A stretch of 64,000 bases of DNA, from contig NZ_ASWH01000001.1 in NCBI RefSeq assembly GCF_000407545.1, forward strand, positions 558,001-622,000, in the 5' to 3' direction. The notes beneath the pieces are model-generated. The model saw only the letters and a list, made by a program, of their open reading frames with translations. It searched no databases and was not told the DNA's origin. The position numbers were made by a program, and so were the translations under genes. Each line of letters begins with the position of its first letter. Positions within the stretch are counted from its first letter, which is position 1. Below, piece after piece: positions 53,037 to 61,045 of the stretch. The stretch comes from Enterococcus gilvus ATCC BAA-350 (GTDB taxonomy: Bacteria > Bacillota > Bacilli > Lactobacillales > Enterococcaceae).

Positions 53037-53498
53037 ATGAAAAATAAAAAAATTGCACTAGGAGTTACCGCTGCATTGTTTCTAGGATCAACTGTAGGAT
53101 TCGCCGCAGGCGCTGGTTTCTTCGATAACGCAACAACTGTTGAACAGAACATCTACAAACTGGCTAACATTGCTACGCAGAACAAACAGAAGGCAGCAGA
53201 CGTTCAAAGCAAACTTGATCAAACGACTGGGCAACAAAAGAACCTGCAAGATCAGCTAGACAGTTTGAAACAGCAATTGTCAAACAAACAAAACGAGGTC
53301 AATGCGAAGCAGTCTGAAATCGAAGCCAAACAACGTGAAGTCGAATCTAAGCAACAAGAAGTCACGCAAAAACAGCAAGAGGCGGATAAGCTGCGTAATG
53401 AACTATCTAATGCTCAAAATGATTCAACGCAAAAAGACGCACGCATGTCTGAGTTAGCAAATTTGAGCCAACAAAAAGTAAACGAGTTGGGCCAGTAG
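53037..53498 (+). CDS. Secreted or membrane-anchored coiled-coil phage protein
   Basis: A 153-residue protein. Residues 1-27 look like a signal peptide or anchor (KKIALGVTAALFLGSTVGFAAGAGFF). From residue 50 to the end there is a very long glutamine- and lysine-rich coiled coil with short internal repeats (EVNAKQSEIEAKQREVESKQ). It should lie outside the cytoplasm. Similar coiled coils occur in enterococcal and lactococcal phage early regions, but no function is established. It may be involved in superinfection exclusion; that is inference. Confidence 0.75.
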   Translation: MKNKKIALGVTAALFLGSTVGFAAGAGFFDNATTVEQNIYKLANIATQNKQKAADVQSKLDQTTGQQKNLQDQLDSLKQQLSNKQNEVNAKQSEIEAKQREVESKQQEVTQKQQEADKLRNELSNAQNDSTQKDARMSELANLSQQKVNELGQ

Positions 53499-53509
53499 GG
53501 GGTTTAATG

Positions 53510-53692
53510 ATGAAAAAACTCTATTGGCTTCGCAGAACTGGAGCAATGCTATTGGCGTTCGGGATAGGTGCAGCACTAACAGGAAGTATTCCAGAATGGT
53601 TAAAGGCAGTTTATGTAACTGCAGTGTTCGGATTGGTACTTATCTATGACGTAACTGAATACGAAGTAAAAAAAGCCAACCGAGGGGGCTGA
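53510..53692 (+). CDS. Small two-span membrane protein
   Basis: A 60-residue protein with two hydrophobic helices (TGAMLLAFGIGAALTGSI and AVYVTAVFGLVLIYDV) and charged ends. AGGGGG (53497-53502) favours the second of two adjacent ATG codons. It follows the secreted coiled-coil gene by 11 bases and precedes a 32-residue membrane peptide by two bases. The three could form a membrane complex. No function is known. Confidence 0.65.
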   Translation: MKKLYWLRRTGAMLLAFGIGAALTGSIPEWLKAVYVTAVFGLVLIYDVTEYEVKKANRGG

Positions 53693-53694
53693 CA

Positions 53695-53793
53695 ATGAGT
53701 AGCAGTGACATCATTACTCTTTCAACAATTGTTTTTGGATTAGCTTCAATAATCATCAATGTGTATTTGATTGTAAGAGATATATTTTTTTAA
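53695..53793 (+). CDS. 32-residue membrane peptide
   Basis: A very short gene encoding MSSSDIITLSTIVFGLASII and then a second hydrophobic half ending in IVRDIFF. It is a single-span peptide. CGAGGGGGC nine bases before the ATG is a good ribosome binding site, and the gene lies two bases after the preceding one. The size is typical of phage-encoded membrane microproteins. The function is unknown. Confidence 0.55.
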   Translation: MSSSDIITLSTIVFGLASIIINVYLIVRDIFF

Positions 53794-53810
53794 ATGTCGG
53801 GGGTACAAAA

Positions 53811-54080
53811 ATGGAGATTCAAATAACTGGAACACCAAATGAAGTTGAAGAAATGTTTCGTCGTATTGGTAAAAGTAAAGAACCAGTTGATTTAACAATA
53901 AACAATATCAATCCAAATAGGGCTTTGAAAGTTGCAAAAAGTATAGAAGACGTAACCTATAGTCTTTCTAATGACAACGTTGTAAACACGGAAAACATTT
54001 CACCTGAATCAATTACAATCATTGCTGAATGTCAGTTGAGCCCGGTAATGAAGCTACGTTCTTCAAGGGAGGTAATTTAA
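53811..54080 (+). CDS. Small phage protein (89 aa)
   Basis: An 89-residue protein starting MEIQITGTPNEVEEMFRRIG. This strand-then-helix opening recalls the two small genes at 52300 and 52460. CGGGGGT precedes the ATG. No domain is recognised. It ends 90 bases before the next gene; the gap holds a GACTAGC/GCTAGTC hairpin. Confidence 0.6.
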   Translation: MEIQITGTPNEVEEMFRRIGKSKEPVDLTINNINPNRALKVAKSIEDVTYSLSNDNVVNTENISPESITIIAECQLSPVMKLRSSREVI

Positions 54081-54111
54081 ATTGCTCCGTACCTCTTTAG
54101 TCACAAAAAAA

Positions 54112-54142
54112 GACTAGCCCCGTCTACCAAACTAAGCTAGTC
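54112..54142 (+). promoter_or_regulatory. Intergenic hairpin GACTAGC/GCTAGTC
   Basis: A 7-bp stem with a 17-base loop and no T run lies before the operon at 54172. An A run precedes it. It may be an attenuator, an RNA-processing site or a terminator in the minus direction. Confidence 0.35.
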
Positions 54143-54171
54143 AAAATACATCTATATAAGGAGAGTTTATC

Positions 54172-54516
54172 ATGACATCACGCGATAGTCTAGGCGTTCC
54201 TATGGAACCGCCGGAAGAAAAAGAAATATTGAAAGATATCTACGGAGATCCAATTTATTTGAACAGTACCATTTACATCAATAAAGATGGTCTGCTGCTT
54301 GAAGAAAACTTAGAACGCTATACAAATGAGTATGTGGAGGAGTTAACCGCAGGCGAAGCGAACGAAGAACTTAGAGAAGCTATGCTGCCAAGTGAGTATT
54401 CAGAGGTAGTCAAAGAAGCTTTACTCACTTGGATCGTAAATAACGGCTATGCGAAGTTTTTCGACTTACATCCTAAGAGAGGAGAGGACGTTTTTGAATC
54501 TAGAAGATATCACTAG
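54172..54516 (+). CDS. Hypothetical phage protein (114 aa)
   Basis: A 114-residue acidic protein with no recognised domain. GDPIYLNSTIYINKDGLLLEENLERYTNEYVEEL suggests a small alpha-beta fold followed by helices. AAGGAGAG precedes the ATG. The end overlaps the next gene by 23 bases, so the two are translationally coupled. It opens the recombination/replication module of the prophage. A DNA-metabolism role is likely only by position. Confidence 0.65.
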   Translation: MTSRDSLGVPMEPPEEKEILKDIYGDPIYLNSTIYINKDGLLLEENLERYTNEYVEELTAGEANEELREAMLPSEYSEVVKEALLTWIVNNGYAKFFDLHPKRGEDVFESRRYH

Positions 54517-54991
54517 AGAAATCGAATTGATGAGACAAGTACAAAAATCAAAACTAGATCTGTACGATCGTCAGATAGCTGAAATTACAGACGCAAAAGT
54601 AGCATTTTTAAATAAATCAAAGCAGGAGTTAGATGCTGCGATAGAGATTCAAAGGCAGCTCTTAGGTGACGTGGAGTCGGTAGAAACTGAGAGTTTCTTA
54701 ATCAGTAAAAAACACCCAAATATGAAAAGTAAGACAACTTACAAATTGAATCTTCCAAAATCAAAAGAGGAAAAAGTCCGATTTGATCGATACATGAAGG
54801 AAGAACATCCAGGTTTAATAAAGGAAGAATTAGTGGTCAAACCTATACAAAATGATATTAAGCAACTTCTAGTCGATGGAATTTTCCATATGACTGATGA
54901 AGGATTGTTGATTGATGATAACGGAATGGCTATTCCAAACACAACCGTTGATGTTAAGGGAATCGAAGTGAAAGTGAAGGTGAAAGAGTAG
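54494..54991 (+). CDS. Hypothetical phage protein, possibly host-nuclease-inhibitor-like
   Basis: A 165-residue protein. An N-terminal coiled coil (residues about 1-50, EDITREIELMRQVQKSKLDLYDRQIA) is followed by a mixed domain with KHPNMKSKTTYKLNLPKSKEEK. The plan and place upstream of the recombination ATPase recall Gam-like nuclease inhibitors, but the sequence match is not convincing. The TTG start at 54494 lies 6 bases after AGGAGAGG; an in-frame ATG farther upstream (54449) lacks a ribosome binding site. Confidence 0.6.
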   Translation: MNLEDITREIELMRQVQKSKLDLYDRQIAEITDAKVAFLNKSKQELDAAIEIQRQLLGDVESVETESFLISKKHPNMKSKTTYKLNLPKSKEEKVRFDRYMKEEHPGLIKEELVVKPIQNDIKQLLVDGIFHMTDEGLLIDDNGMAIPNTTVDVKGIEVKVKVKE

Positions 54992-55333
54992 ATGGAAAAA
55001 ACAAAAATGCAAGTCTTACTAGATTATTTACGAACGCACCCAACAGGTACAAACCAAGAAATCGCCGATGGGCTGGGTGAAGGCTATGATCGGGAGTTTG
55101 TTAAAGGAAATATTTCTATTATGAAAACTCGTAAATGGATTAAAGTAACAGGCCAAGGAGCTAATCGTACCATCGAAGTAACGTATGAAGATCCGGCCAA
55201 CATGCAAGAGTATAAAAAAGGAATTTATACTCAAATGCTACCAACGTTGCTCCATTCTTTCGAACAAACGACGAATATTCAAGATCAAGTGTTGGCTGCC
55301 AAAACGATATTTAAAATTCTAGATAATTTATAA
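54992..55333 (+). CDS. Winged-helix DNA-binding phage protein
   Basis: A 113-residue protein. Residues 1-65 form a winged helix (MQVLLDYLRTHPTGTNQEIADGL, then VKGNISIMKTRKWIKVTGQG). The C-terminal 45 residues are helical. It starts directly after the stop of the previous gene with no gap. It may regulate the replication module or assist primase/helicase loading; its target cannot be told. Confidence 0.75.
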   Translation: MEKTKMQVLLDYLRTHPTGTNQEIADGLGEGYDREFVKGNISIMKTRKWIKVTGQGANRTIEVTYEDPANMQEYKKGIYTQMLPTLLHSFEQTTNIQDQVLAAKTIFKILDNL

Positions 55334-55345
55334 GGAGGACGAATA

Positions 55346-56128
55346 ATGTTCCAGTTACCGGAAAACAAACCGCAGGTCCCGAAAGATACGCCACGAAATT
55401 ACTTTATTTGGGGAGAAACGATGAGTGGCAAGTCTTATCTTGCAAGCGAGTTTCCAAACCCCATCGTTTTGAATACTGATGGAAATGCTGAGGCAAATAG
55501 CGTTCCATCGATTCAAATTCGGAATGTGAAAGATAAATCTGGGAAGATCGTCAAAGGCGCTCCAGAACAAATTGGGGAAGTAATCCTTGCTTTACAAACA
55601 CAGACACATTCTTATGAAACAGTTGTTTTAGATGTAATCGATGACATTATCGAGATGATCAAACAATATGTTCAAGTTGAAAATGGTGTGAAGTCATTAG
55701 GTGATATTCCTTATGGAAAAGGCTACGACGCTTTTAATGGTTTACTCACTGAACTAGTTATTGATCTTAAAACTTTACCTATGAATGTCGTCTATATCAG
55801 TAGGCAAATTCAAAAGATGGAAAACAATGTCTACATTGATATCCCTTCACTAAAAGATAAATACGTAAACTTGATCAACGGAAATAGTGATTTAAATATC
55901 CAAACCAAAAAACTCGGCAACAAATACATTCGACGGGTTGAAGCTCGTCGCAAATCTTACACAAGAGATCATGTGGATGATCAAAAAATCTTAGCTATTT
56001 TAGACACCATCACTGGTGTATTTGATAGAACGCAGCGAACAAGTCGGCAAGATCAAGACAAAATCGCTAACGATATCACCAAACAACAAGAAACACGATT
56101 TGAACCACAAGAAAGCAAACCATTATAA
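55346..56128 (+). CDS. Phage AAA ATPase, Sak4-like single-strand annealing protein
   Basis: A 260-residue RecA-core ATPase. Walker A is WGETMSGKSYLA and Walker B is ETVVLDVIDDI. Length and the C-terminal charged tail match the Sak4 (AAA_24) proteins, which act with an SSB-like partner in phage recombination. DUF669, encoded next, is the usual partner. AAGGAGG precedes the ATG. It works in the cytoplasm on phage DNA. Confidence 0.87.
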   Translation: MFQLPENKPQVPKDTPRNYFIWGETMSGKSYLASEFPNPIVLNTDGNAEANSVPSIQIRNVKDKSGKIVKGAPEQIGEVILALQTQTHSYETVVLDVIDDIIEMIKQYVQVENGVKSLGDIPYGKGYDAFNGLLTELVIDLKTLPMNVVYISRQIQKMENNVYIDIPSLKDKYVNLINGNSDLNIQTKKLGNKYIRRVEARRKSYTRDHVDDQKILAILDTITGVFDRTQRTSRQDQDKIANDITKQQETRFEPQESKPL

Positions 56129-56149
56129 AGAAGAAGAGGAGAATGAACA

Positions 56150-56683
56150 ATGTCATTACTAGATTTAGCGAAGGAAATTAAAGATAATTTTAACCCCGAA
56201 ACAGATAAGGTAAACAGCGGAGGGAATCGTATTCCGGCAGGGACATACGACACTGTTATTGCGAATGTAGAGTTCGCAAACTATGATAGCGGCTGGGAGA
56301 ACATCGTTGTTACTGCGGAGATTACAACTGGTGAATTATCTGGACGTAAAGAATTAGTAAGTTTTTCGTTTATTGAAGACTGGAATGGAAAAGCAATTCA
56401 TGAATACGTATTACAACGCAATATGAAACTTGCCCAAAAATTGGCCTTCATCGGGGATTATGCCTTCAAAGAGACTGATTTCCAAGATACTTATTCAGTT
56501 GCACTGGCTCTAAAAAATATTATTGGAACTCAAATGGTTCTAACAATCAAAGAGCGTGAAAACAAAAAAGATAAAGAAAATCCGTTCCGCGAGTATGAAG
56601 TGGACGGTTATCCAAATGAAACGGATTTTGCTCCTGAAACTGATCGCGGTTTTCCGTCGGATGACGATGCACCTGCATTGTAA
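56150..56683 (+). CDS. DUF669 phage protein (SSB-like)
   Basis: A 177-residue DUF669 protein. NRIPAGTYDTVIANVEFANYDSGWENIVVTAEITTG is the family's OB-like strand pattern. The very acidic C terminus (DRGFPSDDDAPAL) resembles the protein-interaction tails of single-stranded DNA-binding proteins. It lies between the Sak4-like ATPase and prim-pol genes. A role as the phage SSB in recombination and replication is likely. Confidence 0.87.
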   Translation: MSLLDLAKEIKDNFNPETDKVNSGGNRIPAGTYDTVIANVEFANYDSGWENIVVTAEITTGELSGRKELVSFSFIEDWNGKAIHEYVLQRNMKLAQKLAFIGDYAFKETDFQDTYSVALALKNIIGTQMVLTIKERENKKDKENPFREYEVDGYPNETDFAPETDRGFPSDDDAPAL

Positions 56684-56693
56684 GGCTTGAACT

Positions 56694-57515
56694 ATGACAA
56701 TGATGGATTGGGCACTTAAATATAGCAGGTTGGGCTTTTCAGTGATACCAATGAAAGAAAAGACTCCTCTCATTAAATTTGCTGATTGCCCACCATTAAC
56801 AGAAAAAGAAATACAAGACCTTTGGACGAAGTATCCGGATGCAAATATTGCAGTCAAAACAGATAAGTTTTTTGTGATCGATATTGATCGCCACGAGGGC
56901 GGGGATGACGGTTTTAAGTCGATTGCTTTATATGATTATCCCGAACATTTCAGAGACACGATGTATCAGATGACACCAAACGGTGGAGAACAACTTTTCT
57001 ATTTCAAGAAAGACAGTCTGCCAGCTAACCAAAATATCGGTTGGTTGGCGGGTGTTGATGTGAAAGCTCATCCGAATAATTATGTGATGGTCCCACCGTC
57101 AACAACGAAAAAAGGCACGTATGAATGGGCAGTATCAGAGTTTAATATTGCTCCAGATAAAATCGTGACTGCCTCAAAAGAACTGATTCAAGCAGTTATC
57201 AAACTGGCAAGAGAAGATACCAATTTTAAACGCCCTGACTTTAGAGCTAAGACAGGTACGAAAAACAAGACTACTGAAATACTTGAGACGGTCGCGGAAG
57301 GCTTTGGATCATCTAATAGTGGACGTAACGACAAGTTAGCGAAGTTTGTAGGAGGATTACTTTTACGAGGTGTAGAAGAAGATCGTATCAGAGCATTGGC
57401 GAATCAAACGAATCGAAATAGCATCAACCCGCTTCCAAACAAAGAAGTAGTAGCAACAGTAGAGAGTATCATCAAGAAACATCACCGCGAGAAAGGGGTT
57501 GTTGTAAATCAGTAG
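56694..57515 (+). CDS. Bifunctional primase/polymerase (prim-pol)
   Basis: A 273-residue protein with an N-terminal prim-pol domain (about 5-165). The catalytic motifs are FVIDIDRHEGGDDG, with the metal-binding aspartates, and DVKAHPNNYVMVPPS. A primase C-terminal helical domain follows (about 195-265, RNDKLAKFVGGLLLRGVEEDRI). It starts and extends phage DNA. TAAGGC precedes the ATG. The VapE helicase frame begins in +1 relative to it and overlaps its stop codon. Confidence 0.9.
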   Translation: MTMMDWALKYSRLGFSVIPMKEKTPLIKFADCPPLTEKEIQDLWTKYPDANIAVKTDKFFVIDIDRHEGGDDGFKSIALYDYPEHFRDTMYQMTPNGGEQLFYFKKDSLPANQNIGWLAGVDVKAHPNNYVMVPPSTTKKGTYEWAVSEFNIAPDKIVTASKELIQAVIKLAREDTNFKRPDFRAKTGTKNKTTEILETVAEGFGSSNSGRNDKLAKFVGGLLLRGVEEDRIRALANQTNRNSINPLPNKEVVATVESIIKKHHREKGVVVNQ

Positions 57516-58893
57516 AGAAAAACCAGTCATTGATTTAACACCCTACCAAAAACAAAAGGAAATCGAACAAAAGCGAGACGATGCGTATCAAAATTGGGGA
57601 TTTATTTTCAATAAGGATGGGCAGTTAAAGAAGAACTCAATAGTCAATGTTGAAGCTATTTTAGCCAACGATCCTAATTTGATTGGAAAAATCGCCTATA
57701 ACCAGTTTACCTATGATGTCGAAATTACCGAGCTAATACCATTAGAGTATTTCAGTATTGAGAAAGGGATCGCCAAGAATGATTTAGAACCCGCTTTACT
57801 GAGTTATTTTGAAAAATATTACCAAGTATTATTCCCGAAAGGGAACGTCAATGATGCCATCGTTAACATAGCCAACCGACAGAAATACAATCCCGTTAAA
57901 GACTATTTTGAACATTGTTATAAAGATTGGGACGAAGAGTCCAGAATTGCAGAATTTTTTCCTGCCTATCTAGGTGTTGAATACAGTAGTTTAACTACTT
58001 TAATTACAAAACTTTGGTTAGTAGGAGCAGTCACGAAAGTATATGAGCCATTAGCAAAATTCGATTTTGTTCTTGATCTCGTTGGTGGTCAAGGATCAGG
58101 GAAGACGACGGTTCTTCAAAAATTAGGCGGGCAATGGTATACCGATCAAATAACTGACTTTAAGGATAAGGACAATTTTGCCAACATGCTGCGAGCTTTA
58201 ATTGTGAACGATGACGAAATGGTTGCAACAGAAAACAGTAAGTTCGAAGAAATAAAAAAGTTTGTCACTGCTCAATATCTTGAATTTCGTAAGCCGTTTG
58301 ACCGGCGGGCGGAACGATATCCCAAAAATTTCGTTATCGCTCGTACCACAAACCATATTGAATATTTAAAAGACAAGACGGGTGAACGACGCTTTCTCCC
58401 ACTGCTTACTAACCCAGAGAACCAAATCTATCATCCAGTGACAGATTTAACTCAAGAATACGTGGATCAATTATGGGGTGAAACAGTCAATTTATATAAA
58501 AATGGTTTCACCTTCACTTTATCAGCAGAAGAAGCAGAAGAATTAGAAGACCATAGAAAGAATTTCCAATATCAAGATGATGTAGAACAAGCTATTAACA
58601 CTTACCTTGATATTGATATTCCACGAGGCTTTGAATCTTGGGATCGCTATGATCGACAAGACTACATTCAAGACATGATGCAAAAAGGATATTCCTCAAA
58701 AGGAAATCAAGATGAAAAACGCGAGCGAGTCACTAGTACGGATATCGCGTGGGAGTGTTTTAGAAAGGAAATAACTTCAGATCGAAAATTGGCCAATAAG
58801 ATTAAATATATTTTTGATAATAAAAAAGGATGGAAGAAAACAAGATTTAGAGTGAACAAAATTTCAAAAGATGGGTACGGAAAAAGTAATTAA
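57508..58893 (+). CDS. VapE-like phage replicative helicase, apparently without a canonical start codon
   Basis: An ATPase of the virulence-associated E (D5-like) family. Walker A is VGGQGSGKTTVLQ and Walker B is ALIVNDDEM. The frame is open from 57508, and the codons before the first TTG (57679) encode VIDLTPYQKQKEIEQKR... and GFIFNKDGQLKKN, which look like the genuine N terminus of VapE proteins. No ATG, GTG or TTG occurs in that part. AGGGG (57494-57498) is nine bases before an ATC at 57508, giving 461 residues. Alternatives are initiation at ATT 57529, a +1 shift from prim-pol at CAG-TAG, or a mutated start. Confidence 0.8.
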   Translation: MSREKPVIDLTPYQKQKEIEQKRDDAYQNWGFIFNKDGQLKKNSIVNVEAILANDPNLIGKIAYNQFTYDVEITELIPLEYFSIEKGIAKNDLEPALLSYFEKYYQVLFPKGNVNDAIVNIANRQKYNPVKDYFEHCYKDWDEESRIAEFFPAYLGVEYSSLTTLITKLWLVGAVTKVYEPLAKFDFVLDLVGGQGSGKTTVLQKLGGQWYTDQITDFKDKDNFANMLRALIVNDDEMVATENSKFEEIKKFVTAQYLEFRKPFDRRAERYPKNFVIARTTNHIEYLKDKTGERRFLPLLTNPENQIYHPVTDLTQEYVDQLWGETVNLYKNGFTFTLSAEEAEELEDHRKNFQYQDDVEQAINTYLDIDIPRGFESWDRYDRQDYIQDMMQKGYSSKGNQDEKRERVTSTDIAWECFRKEITSDRKLANKIKYIFDNKKGWKKTRFRVNKISKDGYGKSN

Positions 58894-59225
58894 TACCTAA
58901 ACGTGTCGTCAGCGTGTAGACAAAAAATATTTTTGACGACACACTTAACGCCAAGGGGCACAAGGGATACAGCCTATCGTGTCGTCAATATCTCTATATT
59001 TTAATAAGTTTATATTATTTATATATTGAAAAATCTGCGCACGCGAGGGAAAGTTCAGCGGATATTGAATTATTGACGACACACTATGGCTCAACCTCTT
59101 GGGGCAGTAAAGCTCATGCCGTGTAGTCAATAATTCTTACTGACGACACACCTTAAATAAACGTTGGTATATTAACATTCTAAAAAAATATTGACGACAC
59201 ATTTAGACGACACAGTGGAGGATAT
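58894..59225. repeat. Iteron-like repeats, candidate phage replication origin
   Basis: The nonamer TGACGACAC occurs exactly at 58934, 59074, 59141 and 59192, and as its complement GTGTCGTCA at 58903 and 58979. Close variants are at 58914 (GTGTAGACA), 59121 (GTGTAGTCA) and 59205 (AGACGACAC). An AT-rich segment with no repeats lies at about 58988-59030. The array fills the only non-coding gap of the replication module, next to the prim-pol and VapE genes. An origin function is inferred. Confidence 0.75.
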
Positions 59226-59513
59226 ATGTTACCAGAGAAAAAAGTTGAAACACAGATCAAAAATTATTTACTCTCACTCAACGCCTATTTTATTAAAACA
59301 ATCGGCGGAAGTGTAGCAGCAGGGACGCCAGATATTATCGCTTGTGTGAATGGCAGATTTATTGGAATAGAAGTGAAACGCCCGACTGGCGGAAGAGTGA
59401 GTGAATTGCAAAAGAATCATATTAAAAGAATCAACCAAGCTGGCGGCTTAGCATTTGTGGCTTCCAGCAAAGAAGAGGTGATCCACAATTTATCAAGACA
59501 CCATATTATATGA
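59226..59513 (+). CDS. VRR-NUC domain nuclease
   Basis: A 95-residue stand-alone VRR-NUC domain of the PD-(D/E)XK nuclease superfamily. Catalytic residues are in the motif GTPDIIACVNGRFIGIEVKRPTGG (aspartate, then ExK), with a conserved glutamine in SELQKNHIKRI. Such nucleases are usually encoded beside a helicase in phages and process branched or linear DNA. The SNF2-type helicase frame begins inside its last codons. GTGGAGG precedes the ATG. Confidence 0.9.
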   Translation: MLPEKKVETQIKNYLLSLNAYFIKTIGGSVAAGTPDIIACVNGRFIGIEVKRPTGGRVSELQKNHIKRINQAGGLAFVASSKEEVIHNLSRHHII

Positions 59514-60678
59514 GTTCCAAAAAGAAGCTTTAAATAATGCTGAGAAAAATTATCTATACGCCTTAGATACCGGTACAGGTAAAACAATTACTTCAATTCA
59601 TCATTACTTAAAACATGCACCGAATAAAAAGTTATTGATTATCGCGCCTCCTGCGAAAATAAAGGAAGGCGGATGGGACAAAGACATTTTATTTGTTCGA
59701 AAATCGTACAACATAAACATTGAATACGAAATATTATCGTATGGGAAGTTATCAAAATCTTGGCATAATTATAAAGATTACTATGTCATTTTTGATGAGG
59801 CGCACTATATCAAAAATCCAACCAGTCAAAGGGGTAAAGCGGCGTTACACCTAACAAGGCAATCTGAAGGTTTTTGTTTATTGACGGCAACGCCAATGAG
59901 CAACGGCTGGCAAGATAGTTACAACTATTTCATAATGTTCGGTTGCTTTAAAAATAAAACCGCTATGAATAAACGTCATGCGATTTATGAAACGAAGTTT
60001 TTCGGTATGCGTCAGATTCCACAAATCGTCGGCTGGAGACGTGAAGACGAACTAGAGCGCATGTACAAACAATTTGCTGTTTCAATCAGTAAAGATGAAG
60101 CGTTAGATTTGCCGGATTTAGTTTATCGGAAAGTCTTTTTCAAACCATCTCCATTATACAAGAAGCTAAAAAAGGATCGTGTACTTGATGATGTAGCATA
60201 TGACACACACCCTAAGTTAGCAGCGGGCTTACGGTTTTATGCAAACCAACAAGATAAGCTAGATTATCTATCGATGATCTGTGAAGGAACAAGTGAGAAC
60301 ATCGTTGTCTTTTATCAATTTAAACAGGAGCTTGAAGATATCAAGAAAATTCTAAAAGACAAAAAGATTTATGAAGTAAACGGCCATCGGTTTGAATTGC
60401 CAAAAGATCGCCCAGAAAACAGTGTGACACTAGTCCAATATCAAGCGGGATCAGCAGGAATTGAATTGCAATATGCAAACATTGTTGTCTTTTATACACC
60501 GACCTACAGCTATCAAGATTACAGTCAATCTTTAGGACGAGCCTATCGGAATGGTCAAACTAAAAAGGTTACTGTTTATCAATTTAATACTGAAAAGACG
60601 ATAGAAGAAGACGTTTGGGATGCTTTAAGCAATAAGAAAGATTTTAGCGAAAAGCGATACCTCGATACGAAGTTATAG
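59488..60678 (+). CDS. SNF2/DEAD-type phage helicase, apparently starting at ATT
   Basis: A superfamily 2 helicase of about 396 residues. Motif I is ALDTGTGKTITS, motif II is VIFDEAHYIKN, motif III is LLTATPMSN, and motif VI is QSLGRAYRNGQ. Motif I lies upstream of the first canonical codon in frame (TTG 59635), so the protein must begin earlier. No ATG, GTG or TTG exists between the upstream stop (59479) and 59635. GAGGTG (59475-59480) is 7 bases before an ATT at 59488, which gives the N terminus IYQDTILYEFQKEAL. A +1 shift from the overlapping VRR-NUC gene is the alternative. Confidence 0.83.
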   Translation: MYQDTILYEFQKEALNNAEKNYLYALDTGTGKTITSIHHYLKHAPNKKLLIIAPPAKIKEGGWDKDILFVRKSYNINIEYEILSYGKLSKSWHNYKDYYVIFDEAHYIKNPTSQRGKAALHLTRQSEGFCLLTATPMSNGWQDSYNYFIMFGCFKNKTAMNKRHAIYETKFFGMRQIPQIVGWRREDELERMYKQFAVSISKDEALDLPDLVYRKVFFKPSPLYKKLKKDRVLDDVAYDTHPKLAAGLRFYANQQDKLDYLSMICEGTSENIVVFYQFKQELEDIKKILKDKKIYEVNGHRFELPKDRPENSVTLVQYQAGSAGIELQYANIVVFYTPTYSYQDYSQSLGRAYRNGQTKKVTVYQFNTEKTIEEDVWDALSNKKDFSEKRYLDTKL

Positions 60679-60737
60679 GACGCTTTGCGGATTGTTAATA
60701 AGAAATAAAAATATTTCAATTGAAATAGGAGGGTATA

Positions 60738-61004
60738 ATGAATACAACCAATAATAGAAAATTTGGTAAGTTTCTCGCGACGAACAACACGTTATCGCCA
60801 AAGAGACCACAATTAAATCCAGACAAATATTACAAGTTGGATTATGAAAAATGCATCTATTCGATCGTTGGGAAATTGATTAACGAGTATAAACATACGG
60901 CGTGTTTTGAAATTGTGAATTGGCATCAAGCTGACGGTGCTATATTGAGAAACTTGGGCCACCGGGTAATCGTTAGAAAACAAGAAGCCGTTGAGATTGA
61001 GTAG
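60738..61004 (+). CDS. Hypothetical phage protein (88 aa)
   Basis: An 88-residue basic protein that I do not recognise. It includes KFGKFLATNNTLSPKRPQLNPDKYYKLDYEKC and later NLGHRVIVRKQE. AGGAGGG precedes the ATG. It follows the helicase gene by 59 bases in the same direction. The two cysteines are far apart and suggest no metal site. Confidence 0.6.
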   Translation: MNTTNNRKFGKFLATNNTLSPKRPQLNPDKYYKLDYEKCIYSIVGKLINEYKHTACFEIVNWHQADGAILRNLGHRVIVRKQEAVEIE

Positions 61005-61045
61005 CTTAAAGTTACTCAGTTTGATGCCATAGAGGAGGTGTTGAA

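Noticed and set aside
57508..57520. Efficient programmed +1 frameshift as the main explanation for VapE
   Set aside because: The P-site codon CAG cannot re-pair in the +1 frame (AGU), so a rare start codon with the well-spaced ribosome binding site is preferred.
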